Source: Burkholderiaceae bacterium (GTDB taxonomy: Bacteria > Pseudomonadota > Gammaproteobacteria > Burkholderiales > Burkholderiaceae). From it: a DNA stretch of 7,152 bases. This document shows positions 1 through 5,633 of the stretch, piece by piece. A model generated the notes under the pieces. That model was not told the origin of the DNA, made no database searches, and was given only the letters and a program-made list of their open reading frames with translations. A program made the position numbers and the translations under genes. Numbering within the stretch: position 1 is the first letter of the stretch; every line of letters begins with the position of its first letter. The stretch covers positions 1 through 7,152 of the forward strand of contig CANGWT010000082.1 in NCBI GenBank assembly GCA_947457745.1. Reading direction: 5' to 3'.

Positions 1-707
1 CTGCCGTAAGGCGATAAGCGCACACCGATACGATCGCTTGGGTATACCTTGGTAACAGACTCAATAACCTCTCCCAATAAGCGCATGCGATTTTCGATTG
101 AACCACCATAGCCGTCAGTGCGTTGATTGGTTTTATCTTGCAAAAACTGATCGAGTAAGTAGCCGTTCGCAGAATGAATTTCCACGCCATCAAAACCTGC
201 CACTTTTGCATTAGCAGCAGCTAATTCAAAGTCTTTCAAGAGACGGGCAATTTCTTCAGTGGTCATCGCCTTAGGAGTTTCGTAATCGTGCAACTTCCAA
301 TCAGCACCATATGTTTGGCCAGCAGGCGCAATCGCAGATGGGGCCTCAGGGATACCCTGCTCGGGATGTAAGGAGGAATGAGAAATACGTCCGACATGCC
401 ATAACTGCGCAATCATCTTGCCGCCTTTAGCATGCACCGCACTCACAATCTCCTTCCAGGCCGCTGTTTGCTCAGCAGAATAGATTCCAGGCGTTGCTGG
501 ATAGCCTTTGCCAATAGGAGAAATTTGCGTTGCTTCACTGATGATGAGGCCAGCACTTGCCCTTTGCTGATAGTAAGTTTTTGCGAGAGGATGTGGCACA
601 TCCCCATCAATGGCACGCATTCTGGTAAGAGGCGCCATCACAAGGCGATTCTTTAATTCAATAGCGCCAAGCTTGACGGGGGTAAACATGATTTCTTTTC
701 CAGACAT
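1..707 (-). CDS. Old Yellow Enzyme family FMN oxidoreductase, NemA/XenB-like (partial, C-terminus beyond window)
   Basis: This is a predicted cytoplasmic FMN-dependent ene-reductase that would use NAD(P)H to reduce activated C=C bonds, N-ethylmaleimide, quinones or nitro compounds; the true substrate is unknown. About 235 residues are visible of a family usually near 360-370. The TIM-barrel landmarks appear in order: MAPLTRM near residue 24 (FMN phosphate/ring binding), RASAGLIISEATQI near 49-62, AQLWHVGR near 100-107, and the substrate-binding HSANGYLLDQFL with His178, Asn181 and Tyr183, then the YGGS and RLSPYG segments. E. coli NemA has His-His at the 178/181 pair; His-Asn here is more like XenA/XenB or plant and yeast enzymes. 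I chose the ATG at 707; a second in-frame ATG at 689, preceded by a GGAAAAG stretch, could be the real start. The gene lies 82 bp behind oxyR on the same strand, with no obvious terminator between, so read-through is possible. Confidence 0.93.
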   Translation of the reverse strand, partial: MSGKEIMFTPVKLGAIELKNRLVMAPLTRMRAIDGDVPHPLAKTYYQQRASAGLIISEATQISPIGKGYPATPGIYSAEQTAAWKEIVSAVHAKGGKMIAQLWHVGRISHSSLHPEQGIPEAPSAIAPAGQTYGADWKLHDYETPKAMTTEEIARLLKDFELAAANAKVAGFDGVEIHSANGYLLDQFLQDKTNQRTDGYGGSIENRMRLLGEVIESVTKVYPSDRIGVRLSPYG

Positions 708-789
708 GAACTACTTTCTTTTTTGGGGGATGAATACGTCTATTAAGGCGCAACTTTAGCAGGGATATTAAAGTCTCACCGATACCACA

Positions 790-1737
790 CTAGATTCTTT
801 GAAAACTCTTTCGACTGCCACGACTAATTCTTGGATGAGTTTTGAATCTTGACTCAATACTTTGGGCAAGCGCTTGGAACTCATCCTGATGCGCGGTTGA
901 TAAGCGGGCGACAAGTGCAATCACTCTCTTGGGAGCCGGCGGCGCTAGAGGCCGAGCAATTAATGTCGTGCCATTTAAAATCCCACCTTTTACCGCCATC
1001 TCAGGAAGGAGCGCAATGCCCATGCCAGACTCTACCATTTGCAACAAAGTGAGCAAGCTAGTTGCCTCCATGCCCTCGGCATTGCGAATATCAGCATGCT
1101 TACAAGCCTGCATAGTATGATCACGCAGGCAATGGCCCTCCTCTAGCAGAAGTAGCCTCTCTGCCATTTTGGTAGGCAAATGAATTTCCTTACCTTTTAA
1201 TGCAGGGTCATTTGCGCCTGCAACCAACCAAAATTCATCAATAAAAAGTTCCTTCACCAATAAGCCGGCTGTGTCATAAGGCAATGCAATTAATGCAAAA
1301 TCGAGTTGATGATCTGCTAAACGCGCCAAGAGATTGGCGCTTAAATCTTCACGCAGGACAATTTTTAGCTTGGGGTAATGCTCCCGAATATCAGGCAACA
1401 CATTGGGTAATAAAAATGGTGCGATGGTTGGGATTACTCCCAATCGAATTGTTCCCACCATTGGCTCGCCAGAGGCGCTCGCATACTCCACCAGATCTTG
1501 AGACGAGGCTAAGATGCCTTTAGCCCTTTCCAAAATCTCTACACCGATTGGAGTGATAGCTACATTTTGCCTATCCCGCTCGACCAAGCAGACTCCCAAA
1601 ACATCTTCCAGCTCTTTTAAGCCAGCGCTCAGGGTAGATTGGCCTACAAAGCAGGCCTCTGCAGCCCTAGTAAAATTGAGCTCTTGAGCAACTGCTACAA
1701 AATAGCGAAGCTGTCGTAATGAAGGTAGAGTCGCCAT
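790..1737 (-). CDS. oxyR: OxyR-type hydrogen peroxide-sensing LysR family transcriptional regulator
   Basis: This 315-residue protein has the standard LysR length and layout: an N-terminal winged helix-turn-helix (about residues 5-65, with NFTRAAEACFVGQSTLSAGL as the recognition region), a linker helix to about 90, and a two-lobe effector domain from about 95. The decisive feature is EEGHCLRDHTMQAC at 199-212. Cys203 and Cys212 are nine residues apart, as are Cys199 and Cys208 of E. coli OxyR, in an almost identical GHCLRD context. The following ATSLLTLLQMVESGMGIALLPEMAV also matches OxyR closely. In the family, peroxide oxidises the first cysteine and a disulfide to the second switches the tetramer to activation of antioxidant genes. 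The start at ATG 1737 gives the expected DNA-binding domain, though no clear Shine-Dalgarno precedes it. It is divergent from rubA, with repeated palindromes between, which suggests autoregulation and control of rubA-rubB (inference). Confidence 0.93.
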   Translation of the reverse strand: MATLPSLRQLRYFVAVAQELNFTRAAEACFVGQSTLSAGLKELEDVLGVCLVERDRQNVAITPIGVEILERAKGILASSQDLVEYASASGEPMVGTIRLGVIPTIAPFLLPNVLPDIREHYPKLKIVLREDLSANLLARLADHQLDFALIALPYDTAGLLVKELFIDEFWLVAGANDPALKGKEIHLPTKMAERLLLLEEGHCLRDHTMQACKHADIRNAEGMEATSLLTLLQMVESGMGIALLPEMAVKGGILNGTTLIARPLAPPAPKRVIALVARLSTAHQDEFQALAQSIESRFKTHPRISRGSRKSFQRI

Positions 1738-1759
1738 AAGCTGTAGTTGTCCCTATAAT

Positions 1760-1806
1760 CTATTTATCAGATAAATAATATCATTCCTATTTACCTTATA
1801 AATAAT
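1760..1806. promoter_or_regulatory. Tandem pair of imperfect palindromes, candidate operator for OxyR
   Basis: Two 20-nt blocks, 1760-1779 and 1787-1806, match at 17 of 20 positions and start 27 bp apart. Each begins CTATTTA and ends ATAAATAAT, with a variable four-base centre, so each is itself a dyad (TATTTATC-A-GATAAATA is perfect at 1761-1777). Each contains CTAT-N7-ATAA, which resembles the inner CTAT-N7-ATAG part of the E. coli OxyR consensus, but outer elements in the consensus spacing are absent. The first copy lies 22 bp upstream of the oxyR start, so a bound protein would probably interfere with oxyR transcription. The binding protein is inferred; the region is AT-rich, which makes simple dyads cheaper by chance. 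Confidence 0.5.
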
Positions 1807-1824
1807 TGCTTACTTGCCTACTTT

Positions 1825-1863
1825 CTTGCTTGATACAAAACAATCAGATCTTTAGCAAGCAAG
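1825..1863. repeat. 8-bp inverted repeat in oxyR-rubA intergenic region
   Basis: CTTGCTTG at 1825-1832 is exactly complementary to CAAGCAAG at 1856-1863, with 23 bp between. The left arm sits in a run of related CTTGC/CTTAC/CTTTC units from about 1807. It ends just before the candidate rubA -35 at 1869. It could be an activator site for rubA or, if transcribed, a leader hairpin; neither is shown by the sequence. Confidence 0.35.
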
Positions 1864-1868
1864 TGAAT

Positions 1869-1896
1869 TTGAAATTCAATTTAAACTGTCTTTAAT
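1869..1896 (+). promoter_or_regulatory. Candidate sigma70 promoter for rubA-rubB
   Basis: TTGAAA at 1869-1874 and TTTAAT at 1891-1896 are separated by 16 bp and match the -35 and -10 consensus at 5 of 6 positions each by my reading (TTGACA, TATAAT). Transcription would begin near 1903, leaving a short leader with TAAGGA at 1906-1911 as ribosome binding site, six bases before the rubA ATG. The -35 overlaps a small dyad, GAATTT-G-AAATTC (1865-1877). Confidence 0.45.
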
Positions 1897-1917
1897 CTCT
1901 TACAGTAAGGAATCCCT

Positions 1918-2085
1918 ATGAAATCTTGGCAATGTATCGTATGTGGTTTCACCTATGACGAAGCAAAAGGTTTACCTGAAGATGGCATTCCTGCCGGTAC
2001 CGCTTGGGCTGACGTCCCTGAAGATTGGGAATGCCCAGATTGCGGCGTATCAAAATCTGACTTTGAAATGGTGCAAGTTTCCTAA
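1918..2085 (+). CDS. rubA: Rubredoxin (55 aa, single iron-Cys4 electron carrier)
   Basis: This small cytoplasmic protein carries one electron on an iron atom held by four cysteines. All four ligands are present in the two canonical loops, CxxCG at Cys6/Cys9 and CPDCG at Cys39/Cys42. Family landmarks also match: the aromatic YDEAKGLPEDGIPAGT segment, the ADVPEDWECP loop and the terminal KSDFEMVQV. The length is typical for a single-domain rubredoxin. It resembles the RubA1/RubA2 proteins of Pseudomonas (AlkG2-like), which accept electrons from rubredoxin reductase. The start has TAAGGA six bases upstream. Rubredoxin reductase follows after 48 bp on the same strand, so the two are probably co-transcribed. 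No alkane hydroxylase lies in the window, so the final electron acceptor is unknown. The divergent oxyR suggests a role in oxidative stress (inference). Confidence 0.96.
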   Translation: MKSWQCIVCGFTYDEAKGLPEDGIPAGTAWADVPEDWECPDCGVSKSDFEMVQVS

Positions 2086-2120
2086 CTCAAGCCAAACGCA
2101 ATACCTTTAAACGCATTATT

Positions 2121-2126
2121 AGGGAG
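2121..2126 (+). promoter_or_regulatory. Ribosome binding site that fixes the TTG start of rubB
   Basis: AGGGAG lies seven bases before the TTG at 2134-2136. No ATG occurs in frame nearby, and starting at TTG places the FAD-binding GSGLAG at residues 16-21, where reductases of this family have it. Confidence 0.7.
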
Positions 2127-2133
2127 TCCAGTT

Positions 2134-3300
2134 TTGGATCATCAGAATCAATCATCCTCACCAGGGATTGTCATTATTGGTAGCGGCCTAGCTGGCTACA
2201 CAGTCATTCGCGAGCTACGCAAAATAGATAAGACAACTCCGATTACGCTGATAACAAGAGAGCCAGGATATTTTTACTCAAAGCCCATGCTCTCTACGGC
2301 AATGGCAAGCAGCAAAACTGCAGAGCAATTGATTTCTACTAATGCTGAGGGTATGGCAATACAGCTAGACATTACGATACTGGGCGATACTGATGTCACT
2401 GCAATTGATGCCGCCGCACAAACAGTCACCACTTCTAAAGGCAGTGTTTCATATGGAAAGTTAGTGCTAGGATTAGGCGCCGATCAAATTCGCTTACCTT
2501 TAAAAGGCAATGCAGCTAATGAAGTTATTACCGTCAATGATCTGGAAGACTACGCCCAATTTCGCAAGACGATTGAAGGCAAAAAACGAATCGCCATTTT
2601 AGGTGCCGGCCTCATTGGATGTGAGTTTGCGAATGATTTAGTTTTAGGTTCATATGAAGTAGATGTTATTGATTTAGCACCGCAGGCTTTGGGGAGACTT
2701 CTTCCCGAGGCGGCGGCACAGACACTACAAGCCAAGCTCAGTGCAGTAGGGGTACATTGGCACTTTGCTACTACCGTTCAATCGATTGATCGAAGCGGTG
2801 AATCTCTCTCGATTACCCTTGCCAACGGATCAGTCATTAATAGTGATGCATTTCTATCCGCTGTCGGTTTAAGACCTCGCTTAGATTTAGCTCAAGCAGC
2901 CGGAATTGCAACAGGTGAAGGTATTACTGTCAATCGTCAATTAGAAACTAGCGCCAAGAATGTTTATGCTATCGGTGACTGCGCTGAAGTCGAGGGTTTG
3001 GTTCTGCCTTATGTCATGCCGATCATGCAGGCAGCACGAGCTTTAGCCCCTAACCTGCTTGGGCAAGCGACTGCCCTCAGTTATCCAGCTATGCCGGTCA
3101 TGGTAAAGACCCCCGCCCTACCAACGATTGTTTCACCGCCGGCTAAAGATGCAGTCGGTGATTGGAAAATAAATTCAGTTGAAGGTGGTCTTGAGGCGCG
3201 CTTTGAATCTAGTGATGGTAAGTTACTCGGCTTTGCTCTTCTTGGTGCAGCCACTGCACAACGTGGCGCACTGACAAAAGAGTTGCCACCCATCCTGTAA
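2134..3300 (+). CDS. rubB: Rubredoxin-NAD(+) reductase, FAD-dependent
   Basis: This predicted cytoplasmic flavoprotein moves electrons from NAD(P)H through FAD to rubredoxin. Its 388 residues match the usual length (about 385 in Pseudomonas RubB/AlkT). It has the two-dinucleotide-fold architecture: an FAD fold beginning with IVIIGSGLAG (GxGxxG at 16-21), the family-typical YSKPMLST segment near 48-55, an NAD(P) fold with IAILGAGLIGCEFA (GxGxxG at 157-162), and the second FAD contact NVYAIGDCAE at 277-285. The C-terminal 60-70 residues form the small domain expected in this group. There is no CxxC redox pair of the thioredoxin-reductase kind. The start is TTG with AGGGAG seven bases upstream, implying modest translation relative to rubA. 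It is the last gene before a strong terminator. Ferredoxin or putidaredoxin reductases are relatives, but the adjacent rubredoxin settles the assignment. Confidence 0.94.
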   Translation: MDHQNQSSSPGIVIIGSGLAGYTVIRELRKIDKTTPITLITREPGYFYSKPMLSTAMASSKTAEQLISTNAEGMAIQLDITILGDTDVTAIDAAAQTVTTSKGSVSYGKLVLGLGADQIRLPLKGNAANEVITVNDLEDYAQFRKTIEGKKRIAILGAGLIGCEFANDLVLGSYEVDVIDLAPQALGRLLPEAAAQTLQAKLSAVGVHWHFATTVQSIDRSGESLSITLANGSVINSDAFLSAVGLRPRLDLAQAAGIATGEGITVNRQLETSAKNVYAIGDCAEVEGLVLPYVMPIMQAARALAPNLLGQATALSYPAMPVMVKTPALPTIVSPPAKDAVGDWKINSVEGGLEARFESSDGKLLGFALLGAATAQRGALTKELPPIL

Positions 3301-3340
3301 TCAAGCTGGCTGAAGCCATCTCTTGTCGCTCTGCACTAAA

Positions 3341-3369
3341 GCAAAAGGCCCGCTCAGCGGGCCTTTTGC
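3341..3369. terminator. Bidirectional rho-independent terminator between rubB and the membrane protein gene
   Basis: Thirteen bases at 3341-3353 pair perfectly with 3357-3369 around a three-base loop. The stem has a GGCCCGC core flanked by AAAA on the left and TTTT on the right, so each strand reads a GC-rich hairpin followed by four T residues. It lies 40 bp after the rubB stop and 19 bp after the stop of the convergent gene ending at 3389, as expected for a shared terminator. Confidence 0.88.
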
Positions 3370-3388
3370 ATAATCTCAGAAATTTACC

Positions 3389-3982
3389 TTATGAAGCAAT
3401 CACAAACCATGTTGTGTTATGTGACTGCGCACTCATCAAAAATAGCATTGGAATTGAAAGCATCGTATTGAAACGAGAAGTCAACATCGCAATACGTGCA
3501 GACTTTGCTTTGACATCAGGCTCAACCGCAACAATACCTAGAGCACGTTTTTGATTTGGCCAAATAATGAACCAAACGTTAAACGCCATAATCAGGGCAA
3601 TCCACATACCTAAACCGATTGCACGAAAAGGTGCCTGCAAAGTAAATGCTTGATGCGCATATCCGTTCAATATGGATAAAATCAAGCCGCTAAGTACGGT
3701 CAATAAGGCAGCCCAACGAAACCAAAAGAGCGCTGTTGGAGCGATTACTTTGCCGATTGCCGGCTTTTGCTCATCCGGAATCTTTGCCATTGATGGAATC
3801 TGCACAAAATTGAAATACCAAAGCAAGCCTACCCACATCACGCCAACCATCACGTGAATCCAGCGGAATAAGAATGGCAACTCAATCGAACTGAGGTTAG
3901 CACCCAAGGCTAAGACAACCAGCAGGAGAAGCACAAAGCCAGCTAAAACAGTACGGCCTAATGAGGTAAAGATGGATGACAT
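3389..3982 (-). CDS. Multi-pass membrane protein of the PuuD N-terminal (Urate_ox_N-like) family, without cytochrome domain
   Basis: This 197-residue inner-membrane protein has about five predicted helices: residues 10-28, 37-60, 84-105, 119-141 and 169-186. Segments resembling the membrane domain of PuuD-type urate hydroxylases are LFRWIHVMVGVMWVGLLWYFNFV (38-60, with His43 in the helix), APTALFWFRWAALL, NVWFIIWPNQKRALG (135-149) and RFNTMLSIPMLFLMSAQSH. Full PuuD proteins carry a C-terminal cytochrome c domain with CxxCH; none is present here, and the protein ends soon after the last helix. I therefore do not claim urate oxidation; the catalytic or transport role is unknown. A good ribosome site (AGGAAG, five bases before the ATG) supports the start. 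The gene follows sodB by 39 bp with no terminator between, so co-transcription is likely. A cytochrome b or CopD-like membrane protein is a weaker alternative. Confidence 0.8.
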   Translation of the reverse strand: MSSIFTSLGRTVLAGFVLLLLVVLALGANLSSIELPFLFRWIHVMVGVMWVGLLWYFNFVQIPSMAKIPDEQKPAIGKVIAPTALFWFRWAALLTVLSGLILSILNGYAHQAFTLQAPFRAIGLGMWIALIMAFNVWFIIWPNQKRALGIVAVEPDVKAKSARIAMLTSRFNTMLSIPMLFLMSAQSHNTTWFVIAS

Positions 3983-4021
3983 AAGAGCTTCCTAGAGAAA
4001 AGTAAATATATCAGGTTGGAT

Positions 4022-4600
4022 TTAAGCAAAATTCTTACTTGCAAAATCCCAGTTCACTACATTCCAGAAATTTTCAAGATACTTTGGACGAGCATTACGG
4101 GTATCAATGTAATAAGCGTGCTCCCATACATCACAAGTCATCAAAGGTTTTGCATCGGTAGTTAATGGTGTAGCTGCGTTGCTTGTTGACGCCAAATCCA
4201 GAGTGCCGTCAGCCTTCTTAACCAACCAAGCCCAGCCAGATCCAAACGTACCAACCGCGCACTTTGTAAACTCTTCTTTGAATTTATCGAAAGAACCCCA
4301 CTTTGCATTAATGGCATCAGCTAAAGGACCCGTTGGTGCGCCGCCGCCATTTGGCTTCATGCTATTCCAGTAAAAAGTATGATTCCAAACCTGAGCTGCG
4401 TTATTAAAAACACCACCTGCAGACTTTTTAATGATGTCTTCAAGGGATGCATTCTCAAACTCAGTACCTTTAACCAAATTATTTAAATTGGTGACATACG
4501 TTTGATGATGCTTGCCATAGTGAAACTCAAGCGTTTCTTTTGAGATGAATGGTGAAAGCGCATCTAATGCGTATGGTAGTTGAGGTAATGTATGTTCCAT
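4022..4600 (-). CDS. sodB: Superoxide dismutase, iron type (SodB)
   Basis: This cytoplasmic enzyme disproportionates superoxide to oxygen and hydrogen peroxide. The 192 residues align almost end to end with E. coli SodB, with coordinates shifted by one. The metal ligands are all visible: His27 in HYGKHHQTYV, His74 in VWNHTFYW, and Asp157 and His161 in DVWEHAYYIDTRNARP. Gln70 in GGVFNNAAQVWNH, preceding the second ligand, and the lack of the Mn-type Gln in the later GSGWAWLV segment point to the iron form. There is no signal peptide, so it is not periplasmic. AAGGA lies about seven bases before the ATG. The PuuD-like membrane protein is next on the same strand. A TATAGT hexamer at 4655-4660 (minus) could be a -10 element, but I see no convincing -35. 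Confidence 0.97.
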   Translation of the reverse strand: MEHTLPQLPYALDALSPFISKETLEFHYGKHHQTYVTNLNNLVKGTEFENASLEDIIKKSAGGVFNNAAQVWNHTFYWNSMKPNGGGAPTGPLADAINAKWGSFDKFKEEFTKCAVGTFGSGWAWLVKKADGTLDLASTSNAATPLTTDAKPLMTCDVWEHAYYIDTRNARPKYLENFWNVVNWDFASKNFA

Positions 4601-4689
4601 TATTTTTCCTTATAAAACGTATTAATAAATAGCTAGGGAAGCCACAATCGCCTTACTATAGACGATTCTGGCGGATTTGTTTTGGTACA

Positions 4690-4709
4690 AGGCGACCAAG
4701 GGGTCGCCT
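4690..4709 (-). terminator. Hairpin after bdhA, probable terminator
   Basis: An eight-base stem (4690-4697 with 4702-4709, GGCGACC core) closes a four-base loop. It begins 17 bp after the bdhA stop on the minus strand. The following minus-strand bases (TTGTACC) give only a short T-rich tail, so termination may be partial. It separates bdhA from the sodB leader. Confidence 0.6.
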
Positions 4710-4726
4710 GGTGACCTATTTAAAGA

Positions 4727-5503
4727 TTACTGAGCCGTCCAGCCACCGTCCATATTCCAGGCCGCTCCACGTACTTCAGAAGCATCTGGACTGCAAAGGA
4801 AAACAGCCAACGCTGCTAATTGTTCTGGGGCCACAAATTCACCTGAAGGCTGCTTCTCCGACACCAAGGCTTTTTTGGCCTCTTCATTCGAAATCCCTTC
4901 ACGCTCTGCCCGCGCATCCACTTGCTTTTGAACTAAGGGAGTCAAAACCCAACCTGGGCAAATCGCATTACAAGTAATCCCTGTTTTGGCATTCTCTAGA
5001 GCAGTCACCTTGGTTAAGCCAACGATGCCATGCTTGGCAGCGACATAAGCTGATTTTTGAACAGAACCAACCAAGCCATGAACGGAAGCGATATTGATGA
5101 TACGACCCCAGTTACGCTTCTTCATTCCAGGCAAAGCATGGTGAGAGGTATAAAAGGCTGAGCTTAAGTTGATGGCAATAATGGACTCCCACTTATCTGC
5201 TGGAAAATCTTCAACATTTGCTGTGTGCTGAATGCCTGCATTGTTTACCAATATATCTAGCGAACCAAAGCGCTTTTCAGTCTGCTTGATAAGATCCTCA
5301 ATCTCAGCAGGCTTACTCATATCAGCGCCGTGATATTCCACTTCAATGCCACAAGCTTTGATAGCAGCAATTGCGGCATCCTTTTCACCAAAGCCATTAA
5401 CCATAATATTGGCACCCTGCTTTGCTAAACCGATAGCCATTGCCAAGCCAATACCACTAGTCGAGCCGGTCACAAGAGCTGTTTTACCTTTTAAATGGGA
5501 CAT
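4727..5503 (-). CDS. bdhA: D-3-hydroxybutyrate dehydrogenase, short-chain dehydrogenase family
   Basis: This cytoplasmic NAD-dependent enzyme interconverts D-3-hydroxybutyrate and acetoacetate, the step that returns polyhydroxybutyrate monomers to central metabolism. The 258 residues carry every classical SDR signature: TGSTSGIG at 12-19 for NAD, NNAG at 87-90, and the catalytic set Asn112, Ser140, Tyr153 and Lys157. Residues that bind the substrate carboxylate in the Pseudomonas fragi enzyme as I recall it (Gln94, His144, Lys152, Gln196, Trp187, Trp257) appear here two positions earlier: Gln92, His142, Lys150, Gln194, Trp185 and Trp255. This makes the substrate call much firmer than a generic SDR call. 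The start ATG is preceded by AATAAAAAA with no recognisable Shine-Dalgarno. Hairpins on both sides suggest its own transcript. No PHB synthase or depolymerase is in the window. Confidence 0.95.
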   Translation of the reverse strand: MSHLKGKTALVTGSTSGIGLAMAIGLAKQGANIMVNGFGEKDAAIAAIKACGIEVEYHGADMSKPAEIEDLIKQTEKRFGSLDILVNNAGIQHTANVEDFPADKWESIIAINLSSAFYTSHHALPGMKKRNWGRIINIASVHGLVGSVQKSAYVAAKHGIVGLTKVTALENAKTGITCNAICPGWVLTPLVQKQVDARAEREGISNEEAKKALVSEKQPSGEFVAPEQLAALAVFLCSPDASEVRGAAWNMDGGWTAQ

Positions 5504-5531
5504 TTTTTTATTCGCTATATCAAGTTAGTTA

Positions 5532-5553
5532 CAAATCCCCAGGTGGGGATTTG
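5532..5553 (-). terminator. Perfect 9-bp hairpin between the molybdoenzyme gene and bdhA
   Basis: CAAATCCCC at 5532-5540 pairs exactly with GGGGATTTG at 5545-5553 around the four-base loop AGGT. It lies about 80 bp after the molybdoenzyme stop and 28 bp before the bdhA start on the minus strand. The minus-strand tail (TAACTAAC) has no run of T, so it may be a weak terminator, an mRNA-stabilising hairpin, or a leader element for bdhA. Confidence 0.45.
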
Positions 5554-5582
5554 CGTATGGTCAAAAACTGGATGTTACAGGA

Positions 5583-5612
5583 TGCATCAGCCCCTTTGAT
5601 GCGGGGAATGCA
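5583..5612. repeat. Overlapping, mutually exclusive inverted repeats downstream of the molybdoenzyme gene
   Basis: One fold pairs GCATCA (5584-5589) with TGATGC (5597-5602). The alternative pairs TGCAT (5583-5587) with ATGCA (5608-5612) and CCCC (5591-5594) with GGGG (5603-5606). Both cannot form together. The element starts about 20 bp after the stop codon at 5634-5636 on the minus strand, and may be the 3' end structure of that transcript. Confidence 0.35.
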
Positions 5613-5633
5613 CTAATGTAGATGAACTCTAAA

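Noticed and set aside
432..656. Plus-strand open frame of 74 codons
   Set aside because: It lies antisense inside the Old Yellow Enzyme gene, whose motifs are clear on the other strand; the translated product has no recognisable family features.
849..1523. Three plus-strand open frames (849-1052, 929-1120, 1284-1523)
   Set aside because: All are antisense shadows of oxyR with no convincing product.
3389..3982. Full urate hydroxylase PuuD
   Set aside because: The protein lacks the C-terminal cytochrome c domain and no purine-catabolism genes are nearby, so only family membership of the membrane domain is claimed.
1918..4600. Rubredoxin plus superoxide dismutase as an anaerobe-style superoxide reductase system
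   Set aside because: No desulfoferrodoxin, neelaredoxin or rubrerythrin is present, the two loci are separated by a bidirectional terminator, and SodB works without an electron donor.
4601..4689. A defined sodB promoter
   Set aside because: TATAGT at 4655-4660 on the minus strand is a fair -10, but the bases 16-18 bp upstream do not resemble a -35, so I did not call it as a feature.
4711..4977. Plus-strand open frame of 88 codons
   Set aside because: It is antisense to the 3' end of bdhA, which carries all expected catalytic and substrate residues.
5532..5612. Known riboswitch or CRISPR-like repeat
   Set aside because: The stems are short, do not recur elsewhere in the window, and match no riboswitch class that I can recognise.
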